A DNA stretch of 7,483 bases from CAYMRB01 sp964392615 (GTDB taxonomy: Bacteria; Planctomycetota; UBA8108): the NCBI GenBank assembly GCA_964392615.1, contig CAYMRB010000480.1, positions 1 through 7,483 on the forward strand, given 5' to 3'. Under the pieces are notes generated by a model, which was not told the origin of the DNA, did not search any database, and saw nothing but the letters and a program-made list of their open reading frames with translations. The first letter of the stretch is position 1. The number at the start of each line of letters is the position of its first letter. Below are positions 1 to 5,029 of this stretch, in pieces. Position numbers and translations under genes: made by a program.

Positions 1-8
1 GCCCTAAT

Positions 9-63
9 GGAGCGCTGGAAAGCCCTCAGCTGCGTCGAGCGTCTTTCCGAGACAGCCTCCTAG
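9..63 (-). repeat. Dispersed repeat, copy A (minus strand)
   Basis: Read on the minus strand this starts CTAGGAGGCTGTC and runs through GGAAAGACGCTCGACGC to TCCAGCGCTCC. It aligns without gaps to plus-strand 7430-7483, with 43 of 54 positions identical by eye and most differences being transitions. It abuts the CTAG end of the palindromic element that the group II intron interrupts, so the CTAG at 60-63 belongs to both. No coding function is recognised. It could be the edge of a larger repeat or IS end that continues beyond the window. Confidence 0.7.
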
Positions 64-65
64 CA

Positions 66-104
66 GTCGGGTAGCCCAGGGCGATTGCTCGCCCCGGGCC
101 CCCA
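66..104 (-). ncRNA. Group II intron domain VI with candidate branch-point A
   Basis: The RNA folds as GGG/CCC, then GCCC/GGGC, then GGGCGA/UCGCCC capped by a GCAA tetraloop. An unpaired UA lies in the 3' strand. The A (complement of position 72) is seven nucleotides from the 3' splice site, the usual place for the branch-point adenosine. The intron ends GAC, and the upstream exon also ends GAC, so the 3' boundary alone would be ambiguous; the 5' GTGCG start resolves it. Confidence 0.8.
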
Positions 105-106
105 CA

Positions 107-139
107 GATCCGGACGTGCGCGATTGACGCATCCGGCTC
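107..139 (-). ncRNA. Group II intron domain V (catalytic hairpin)
   Basis: This 33-nt hairpin begins GAGCCGGATGCG and ends CGCACGTCCGGATC. It holds the AGC triad, a UGCGU/GCGCA upper stem and the two-nt CG bulge that binds catalytic metals. It starts six bases after the maturase stop codon, as expected. In the lower stem the third pair, which involves the triad G, faces A instead of the usual U or C. This leaves a G-A mismatch in an otherwise canonical helix. The loop is CAAUC rather than a GNRA tetraloop. Identity as domain V is secure, but full activity is not certain. Confidence 0.9.
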
Positions 140-145
140 CTCAGA

Positions 146-1504
146 TCACGGGTTCGCTCCGCGAGCGAGTATCGAGTGTAGCGCTCTGGGTGGCGGCAGT
201 GGGTGGCGTTTCAGGAACGCCGAGAATCGATCCCACGTGAAAGACCGTCGCTGCGAGCGCCGATTCAGCCACTTGAACCAGATTCGCGTCGCCAGGTGGT
301 TCAGCCGCGATAGCGCGGCCGAGTTACCGGTGATCCCGAAGTAGGCGTAGTGGCCACGAAGTTTTGCACTCAACGCGTGTCGCTGGTCCTGAGTCGAATC
401 GTGGCGATGGCGGCGACACCACTGGCCGAGGGTCCGGAGAGTTCTGCTGAACCGGCTCTTCGCCGTCTTCCGCTTCACCACCCAGTTTCCTCGTCGTGAT
501 CGCCCCCAAAAGTGCGTAAAGCCGAGGAAGTCGAACGTTGCCGGGGGCTCCCCATCGCGAGGACCTCCCGTCCTCCGGGGATCGCCTCGATCCGGCGGCT
601 GAAACGCCACCAGCCGGGTTTTCTCCGGATGCAAGCTGAGTCCGAACTTCCCGAAGCGACGCGGAAGGACTTCCAGCACTCGCCGCGCATCTTCCTCATT
701 GGAAAAGATCAGGGTCGCGTCGTCCGCAAACCGGATCAACTCGCACCGCCCCCGAAGCCGCGGCCCGACTGTGTCGCGAAACCACGTATCCAGGACCGTG
801 TGGAGGTAGATGTTGGCCAGCACCGGCGAAACCACGCCACCCTGCGGGGTCCCCCGCTCGGGGTACGCGGTCGTGCCGTCTTCCTGTACGCCCGCACGGA
901 GCCACTTTCCGATCAGGCGCAACAACACGCCGTCGCGGATCCGCTGGTGCAGGATCTCCCGGAGGTGTCCGCGGTCAACCATGTCGAAGAACTTTCGGAT
1001 GTCGAGTTCCACTACCCACGCGCCACGTTGGGACATCGAGTACTGCCAGAGGCGGTCCAGAGCTTGGTGAGCTGATCGCCCCGGTCGAAAGCCGTAGCTC
1101 GTGTCCACGAAGTCCTGCTCGTACACAGCTTCGAGGACCATCGCGACGGCCCGCTGGAGGACCTTGTCTTCAAACGTCGGGATACCGATCGGTCGCGTCT
1201 CCGAACCGCTGCCTTTCGGTATGTGTACCCGTCGCACGGCAGGGGCGCGGTACTTGTCGCCGGACTTGGCGCGGTCGAGAAGGTCCTGCAGGTTTCCCTC
1301 CAGGTTCTCCGCGTATTCCGCCGCCGTTTGCCCGTCGATTCCTACCGCTCCGTCCTTGCGCGTACGCCGAAACGCCTCTCGTAGCCATTCGAGGTCGATG
1401 TAGTGCGCGAGGTTGGTCAGCGCTTCGCCTCGGTGATCCTTCGCCAGTTTCGCTATTCGCCGCAGTTTCGTTGAGACGGATTGCGAGCTCTGCGTCTCGT
1501 CCAT
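146..1504 (-). CDS. ltrA: Group II intron reverse transcriptase/maturase, no HNH domain
   Basis: This 452-aa intron-encoded protein binds the intron RNA, helps it splice, and reverse-transcribes it at new sites. Reverse transcriptase motifs in order: RPIGIPTFEDKVLQRA (104-119), the first catalytic Asp in ELDIRKFFD (D168), GTPQGGVVSP (218-227), FADD with the paired Asp (D261, D262; F replaces the more common Y), HPEKTRL (292-298) and FDFLGF (324-329). The maturase (X) domain follows, with KRKTAKSRF near 344-352 and LRGHYAYFGITGN (382-394). The protein ends in ALHSILARGANP, with no Cys-pair/HNH endonuclease. The ATG at 1504 is preferred over an upstream in-frame GTG (1549) because GGAGGG lies six bases before it. 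The length is normal for maturases without an endonuclease, and no frameshift is seen, so the gene looks intact. The family call is firm; the intron subclass is not assigned. Confidence 0.95.
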   Translation of the reverse strand: MDETQSSQSVSTKLRRIAKLAKDHRGEALTNLAHYIDLEWLREAFRRTRKDGAVGIDGQTAAEYAENLEGNLQDLLDRAKSGDKYRAPAVRRVHIPKGSGSETRPIGIPTFEDKVLQRAVAMVLEAVYEQDFVDTSYGFRPGRSAHQALDRLWQYSMSQRGAWVVELDIRKFFDMVDRGHLREILHQRIRDGVLLRLIGKWLRAGVQEDGTTAYPERGTPQGGVVSPVLANIYLHTVLDTWFRDTVGPRLRGRCELIRFADDATLIFSNEEDARRVLEVLPRRFGKFGLSLHPEKTRLVAFQPPDRGDPRRTGGPRDGEPPATFDFLGFTHFWGRSRRGNWVVKRKTAKSRFSRTLRTLGQWCRRHRHDSTQDQRHALSAKLRGHYAYFGITGNSAALSRLNHLATRIWFKWLNRRSQRRSFTWDRFSAFLKRHPLPPPRALHSILARGANP

Positions 1505-1873
1505 CGTTCCCTCCGACGATTCCATGCTCCGGCTCTCCCTTCCCTCCACGGGGTCTCCTCAGATCGGATTCCCCCGCTTCGCGGGTACTACGAAGAGCTC
1601 CGACTCCCTACGATCCCTCCCGCCTCGCTTCGGGTTCTTCGCTTGGCGGTACCACCTCAGCGACCTTTGATTCGCTCCTCGTCGGCACAGATCACAGGCG
1701 CCGGGAGGCCTGGGGGCGTTCAACCGAGGTCCCCTGTCTCGCGCGTGTTGTTGGTGGAGGTCGCAGGGTCTCCCAGGTTCCTGGGGAACCCCGATGCATT
1801 CATGCCCTGTTCTCTGACCCCGGGGGAGTCGCCGAACCTCACCGAGGCGGTCCGGACGATGCGGCCTTCCAGT

Positions 1874-1879
1874 ACAGAC
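1874..1879 (-). other. EBS1, exon-binding site 1 of the group II intron
   Basis: The RNA GUCUGU sits in an eight-nt loop (1874-1881) closed by CAGU/ACUG (1882-1885 with 1870-1873). It pairs with all six bases of IBS1, ACGGAC (complement of 2095-2100), directly before the 5' splice site, with one G-U wobble. Both the loop context and the complementarity were read from the sequence. This is the main target-recognition contact. Confidence 0.8.
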
Positions 1880-1902
1880 ACACTGTCGGCCTCCTCGCGT
1901 TG

Positions 1903-1908
1903 CTTTTC
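1903..1908 (-). other. EBS2, exon-binding site 2 of the group II intron
   Basis: The RNA GAAAAG lies in a 14-nt loop (1898-1911) closed by CCUCG/CGAGG (1912-1916 with 1893-1897). It is a perfect complement of CUUUUC (complement of 2102-2107), which ends one base upstream of IBS1. Having a second exon-binding site about 24 nt from EBS1 on the intron RNA fits group IIA/IIB-type recognition. Confidence 0.75.
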
Positions 1909-2094
1909 TTTCGAGGCTCAATAGCACGGCCTGAATGCTCGCTGTCTACGCTTCGCAGCCGCGGTTACCCTGGGCCACGCAAGACTCGCTTCCGGCTGGT
2001 GGTTAGCCTTTGCCGGGCGGGATCGTCCCGCCGGGTTCCGTTGAAAGGTTTCCGATCGAGATCATCCTCCTTTCCCAGGCTTGGCCTGGCGCAC

Positions 2095-2256
2095 GTCCGT
2101 TGAAAAGAGGGGTTCCGAGTGCAGAAGCAAGACGTTTCGTTCGAGATCAAGGCGCCAGAAAGCGGGCAATGCGGCGCATTGTCGAGTTCTGGCAACGAAG
2201 AGCTCGGGCGAAACGGCCGCTTCTGCGCCGGATTGCCTTCTTCAACGGGCTGTTAG
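2095..2256. mobile_element. Palindromic MITE-like element, split by the group II intron (rest at 60-65)
   Basis: Removing the intron joins 60-65 to 2095-2256, giving a 168-bp element with ends CTAGCAGTCCGTTGAA and, inverted, CTAACAGCCCGTTGAA (14 of 16 identical). The inverted repeat continues to the middle: GCAGAAGC (2121-2128) with GCTTCTGC (2219-2226), CGTTTCG (2133-2139) with CGAAACG (2209-2215), GCCAGAA (2154-2160) with TTCTGGC (2187-2193), and CAATGCG/CGCATTG around centre 2174. The arms are 85 and 82 bases and about 70% of positions match. No transposase is present, so it would need one in trans. If the outer CTAG (60-63) and TTAG (2253-2256) are a diverged 4-bp YTAR target duplication, the true ends are CAGTCCGTTGAA and CAGCCCGTTGAA; this is inference. 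As RNA it would form a long hairpin after the operon. Confidence 0.75.
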
Positions 2257-2304
2257 CGCCGTTCTCGGGAAGCTATCGGGTTGCGAGCCCTTTGACGATC
2301 GCGA

Positions 2305-3138
2305 CTACGGCCTGCCGGCGCGAGCCGTCGGACCGCGCTCACGCCACGTGACGACGCATCGCTCCCCCACCCCGATGCCGTCGGTCGCCGCGGCGTCGCC
2401 GCACGATCTGGCCACCTCGATGAACCCGGTCGAGCCGACAATCGCCAGGAGCTCGCCCGCCGCAACGGAGGCGTAGCTTCGCGACAGACGTCGAATGCGA
2501 GTCTCACCGAGGCGCAGCTCGACGAAGCGACAACCCGATCGAAGACGCAGGTTCGTCATCGCGTTGCCGAAGCGGTCGACGTCGATGACCTCGCCGCGCT
2601 CGGTGACCGCACCCTCCGCGCGCCGACAGCGCGGCCGGGGCAACTCCTCCCGGAGGTAGTCGTCCACCGCCGGGCCGAGCTCGTCGATAGCGACTCCGCG
2701 CGCAAGCCATGCCGCCACCGGTGCGAACACGTCGCGACCGTGGAACGTCCGGCTCACCGGTCGCAGGAAGAACCGGCGCCGCTTGACCTCGACGACGCGG
2801 TCGATCTGCCGTCGCGACAGCACGTATCCGATCAACCCGTTGTCCGGCGCGAGGAAGACGCTCTCTCCGGACGCGAACGCCAGGATGCGTCGATCGCTGC
2901 CGACCCCCGGATCGACGACGCCGACGTGAACCGTTCCGTCGGGAAACCACGGCGCCGCGGACGCCCACACTATGCCGCCGCGCCGCACGTTCTGCGGCGA
3001 GATCTCGTGGCAGATATCGATCGTCCGCGCCTGCGGCGCGATCCCGGCGATGACGCCCTTCATCACGCCGACCCACACGTCGTGATGGCCGAAGTCGGTC
3101 AGCAGGGTGATGCAGGAAGGCGCGGCGGGTGCCGTCAT
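2305..3138 (-). CDS. SAM hydroxide adenosyltransferase (SAM hydrolase, former DUF62)
   Basis: This 277-aa protein belongs to the family related to fluorinase and chlorinase, whose usual members hydrolyse S-adenosylmethionine to adenosine and methionine. Visible motifs: LLTDFGHHD (12-20), VVDPGVGSDR (74-83), APDNG (97-101), TFHGRDVFAP (131-140), IDVDRFGNAMTN (185-196) in the C-terminal domain, and GSTGFIEVA (235-243). D76, R83 and H133 have the spacing of the family's Asp-Arg-His water-activating triad, which supports hydrolase rather than halogenase activity. The length is typical and no signal peptide is seen, so it is cytosolic. The gene follows ftsQ after 59 bases on the same strand. The ATG at 3138 has no clear Shine-Dalgarno sequence. 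The biological reason for SAM hydrolysis in this operon is unknown. It is the last gene before the MITE and intron. Confidence 0.93.
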   Translation of the reverse strand: MTAPAAPSCITLLTDFGHHDVWVGVMKGVIAGIAPQARTIDICHEISPQNVRRGGIVWASAAPWFPDGTVHVGVVDPGVGSDRRILAFASGESVFLAPDNGLIGYVLSRRQIDRVVEVKRRRFFLRPVSRTFHGRDVFAPVAAWLARGVAIDELGPAVDDYLREELPRPRCRRAEGAVTERGEVIDVDRFGNAMTNLRLRSGCRFVELRLGETRIRRLSRSYASVAAGELLAIVGSTGFIEVARSCGDAAATDGIGVGERCVVTWRERGPTARAGRP

Positions 3139-3197
3139 GATGGCCGCAGGTCGAACGGATTGGTCAACCGCGTGCCGGTCTCCCGGTCGTCCGCGAT

Positions 3198-4130
3198 TCA
3201 GGACCTGTTGTGGCGCGACTCACTGACCACGAGTCGCTCGGTGTGGAGGAAGACGTCCAGCCCGCGATAGCGCTCATCGGAGAACGCGTCGCGCAGGTGT
3301 GCGATCTTCTTCTCCTCTTCCAGGACTCGCGGACCGTCGGCGTAGGTTGAGCGGCCCCAGAAAAGCTGCCGCCCCTCGGAGATCAACACGATCTCGCCGG
3401 AGCCGCTGTCCCGGACGTACGAGACGTCGATGCGATCGATCGGTTGCCACGGAAATTCGATCGCGATGCGCTTCCGGTAAAGCAAGCGCGCGACCTGGAG
3501 CCCTTCGATCACGCTGCGGGCCCCCCAACGCTCGCCGGGCTCCGGCACGGCGGCGCCGCGCTCGACGCCCGTCACGAGCGGCAAGCGGTACCAATTGCAC
3601 ACGTCGGCGTCAGCGGGGTCGTAGGCGTCGCCGAGACGCCGCTCGTCGGCATCGGTGAGCCAGGCCTTGCCATCGATCTCGACCAGCGCGATCGGTGTGC
3701 GAAAGCGGACGCTCGCTCGAATCGCGGCCGGCGTCTGCGGCGTCGGGTAGACCAGGTGGAGATCGCCGGCGCTCAGCACCCACGGAGAGCTCTCGATCTC
3801 GGCGCGGACGCGGTCGAGCGCGCCCTTCTCGAGCAGGTCGAGGTCGGCATCATCGCCGAAGTCGATCGCGCGAACCTCGTTCTCGATGCGCGACGGCATC
3901 CACGCGGGCAGCTCGGAGACCTGGAGCAAGCAGCTTCGCGGACGGAAGCGGCCGTCCTCTTCGACGTACCGCTGCACGACGCCGCTGATCCACGCGAGAG
4001 CGACGAGCCCGACGATGAGCCCCAGGGCCATTCCCCAGCGCTGCCAACCTTCGAACCAAATCGCTTGCGGCAGGATGCGCCGCCAGATCGGCTCGGTGGA
4101 CTTGGACTTTTTCTGTTTCCTTGCCGTCAT
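3198..4130 (-). CDS. ftsQ: FtsQ-like divisome protein (POTRA and beta domains)
   Basis: A 310-aa bitopic membrane protein. A basic cytoplasmic tail (RKQKKSK, 4-10) is followed by one transmembrane helix at about 34-52. A POTRA-like region follows (about 63-145), with SSPWV at 115-118 and alternating strands in LHLVYPTP and IRASVRFRTPIAL. The beta domain includes VEIDGKAWLTDADERRLG (150-167), where FtsQ usually has its P-A-V/dG-G motif. In the family this protein links early and late divisome proteins through FtsL/FtsB. The assignment rests on topology, this motif and its place right after murB. Overall sequence is divergent, so remote-homology support would help. Its ATG overlaps the murB TGA by four bases (4127-4130) and has no strong Shine-Dalgarno sequence, implying coupled translation. 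ftsA and ftsZ, the usual next genes, are absent here. Confidence 0.75.
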   Translation of the reverse strand: MTARKQKKSKSTEPIWRRILPQAIWFEGWQRWGMALGLIVGLVALAWISGVVQRYVEEDGRFRPRSCLLQVSELPAWMPSRIENEVRAIDFGDDADLDLLEKGALDRVRAEIESSPWVLSAGDLHLVYPTPQTPAAIRASVRFRTPIALVEIDGKAWLTDADERRLGDAYDPADADVCNWYRLPLVTGVERGAAVPEPGERWGARSVIEGLQVARLLYRKRIAIEFPWQPIDRIDVSYVRDSGSGEIVLISEGRQLFWGRSTYADGPRVLEEEKKIAHLRDAFSDERYRGLDVFLHTERLVVSESRHNRS

Positions 4131-5029
4131 GCGTCTGCGGCCGTCGTCGTGGAAGCCTCGGCGATGACGATCTCGGGCTCGAGCCGCACGCCGCTCTGTT
4201 CTTGCACGCGATCGCGAACGATCGCGATCAGCTCGAGCACGTCGGCGGCGCTCGCCGTACCGTCGATGTTGACGATGAAATTCGCGTGTTGCTCGGAGAC
4301 CATCGCACCGCCGCGCCGCAGGCCTTTCAGCCCGGAGCGGTCGATCAGCGCGCCGGCCGAGTCGCCCGGAGGATTCTTGAAGATGCAGCCCGCGCTCGCG
4401 TGCGCCAGCGGTTGAACGCGGTTCTTGGCGTGGAAGGTCTCCTTGGCGCGGCGCCGCAGCTCCGCCACGTCGCCGCGTCGCAGCTCGAACTCGGCCCACG
4501 CGACAGCGTAGCCTTCGAGCCCCCACGAGCGGTAGCGCCACGGAATCTCGCTACCGAGACGCCGCTCGAGCTCGCCGCTCGCGAGCGAGACGATGCCGAC
4601 CTCGACAACGCGTTCGCCGAACGAGCCTCCCTTGCCCCCCGCGTTCATCACGATGGCGCCGCCGACGGTGCCGGGGATGCCGACGAGATGCTCGAAGCCC
4701 TCGAGGCCGGACTCGAGCGTCGCGCGGACCATGCCGTCGAGACGCACACCGGCCTCGGCGCGAACTCTCACGCCCCCCGTGGAGTCGTCGGACGTGTGAA
4801 TGTCGAGCTGGCGCAATCGATCGGTCGTCACGACCGGACGCTCGAACGCGCCGTCCGGAAACAGCGTGTTGCAGCCCCCGCCCAGGAAGAACGGATCGCG
4901 GCCGCGCAGTCGACCGACGACGTCACAGAGCTCGTCGACGTCAGCCGGCGTCCACAGCTCGCGCGCGCTGCCGCCGACGCCGATCGACGTCGCCGACGCG
5001 AGCGCGTAGTCCGAGGCGACGCCGGTCAT
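4127..5029 (-). CDS. murB: UDP-N-acetylenolpyruvoylglucosamine reductase (MurB)
   Basis: A 300-aa cytosolic FAD enzyme that uses NADPH to reduce UDP-GlcNAc-enolpyruvate to UDP-MurNAc, the second committed step of peptidoglycan synthesis. The FAD-binding part shows FFLGGGCNTLF (47-57; the usual form is GGGSN) and GFEHLVGIPGTVGGAIVMNA (111-130). PWRYRSW (163-169) carries the conserved Tyr-Arg. SAGCIFKNP (212-220) is the active-site loop, with Cys215 where E. coli has the proton-donor Ser. LEPE (283-286) carries the conserved Glu. The length fits the shorter type II MurB. The start codon overlaps the murC stop (ATGA, 5026-5029) and the stop overlaps the ftsQ start, so all three are coupled. The product feeds MurC, encoded just upstream. 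Confidence 0.96.
   Translation of the reverse strand: MTGVASDYALASATSIGVGGSARELWTPADVDELCDVVGRLRGRDPFFLGGGCNTLFPDGAFERPVVTTDRLRQLDIHTSDDSTGGVRVRAEAGVRLDGMVRATLESGLEGFEHLVGIPGTVGGAIVMNAGGKGGSFGERVVEVGIVSLASGELERRLGSEIPWRYRSWGLEGYAVAWAEFELRRGDVAELRRRAKETFHAKNRVQPLAHASAGCIFKNPPGDSAGALIDRSGLKGLRRGGAMVSEQHANFIVNIDGTASAADVLELIAIVRDRVQEQSGVRLEPEIVIAEASTTTAADA

Larger units (their letters stand above)
66..2094 (-). mobile_element. Complete group II intron encoding a reverse transcriptase/maturase
   Basis: A self-splicing retroelement of 2029 nt, a usual size for an ORF-bearing bacterial group II intron. The 5' end reads GTGCGCCAGGCC (from 2094) and the 3' end reads CTACCCGAC (ending at 66), both typical boundaries. 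Between them lie about 590 nt of folded 5' RNA, the maturase gene, domain V (139 to 107) and domain VI (about 104 to 66). Two loops complementary to the upstream exon independently fix the 5' boundary: EBS1 (1874-1879) with IBS1 (2095-2100), and EBS2 (1903-1908) with IBS2 (2102-2107). The intron points the same way as the murC operon, so read-through transcripts could be spliced. A two-part 6+6 IBS argues against group IIC, which uses a short IBS1 and no EBS2. Spliced exons would join as CAACGGAC|TGCTAG. Confidence 0.95.
1505..2094 (-). ncRNA. Group II intron 5' RNA (domains I to start of IV)
   Basis: A 590-nt segment between the intron 5' end and the maturase start, with no gene of its own. 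It begins GTGCGCCAGGCC followed by a short GGCC/GCCUGG-type hairpin. It holds the two exon-binding loops of domain I and a series of GC-rich hairpins such as CCCGCGAAGCGGG near 1573-1587. Several open frames cross it on both strands, but none resembles a protein family, and the sequence is explained by RNA structure. The individual domain I-III boundaries were not resolved by eye. Confidence 0.85.

Noticed and set aside
1505..1549. A GTG start 15 codons upstream for the maturase
   Set aside because: The ATG at 1504 has GGAGGG at proper spacing, and maturase N-termini of this type begin close to the QSVSTK segment.
1559..1927. Minus-strand open frame ahead of the maturase
   Set aside because: It lies in the structured 5' part of the intron, ends in a stop before the maturase start, and has no protein-family signal.
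2241..2256. integron attC-like end (CAACGGGCTGTTAG)
   Set aside because: There is no integrase or cassette, and the inverted pairing continues into long arms to a single centre, so a palindromic MITE fits better.
2010..2476. Plus-strand small open frames crossing the MITE and the end of the SAM hydrolase gene
   Set aside because: They run across unrelated elements (intron, MITE, antisense of a real gene). They could be mis-annotated as hypothetical proteins, but the palindromic element explains the sequence.
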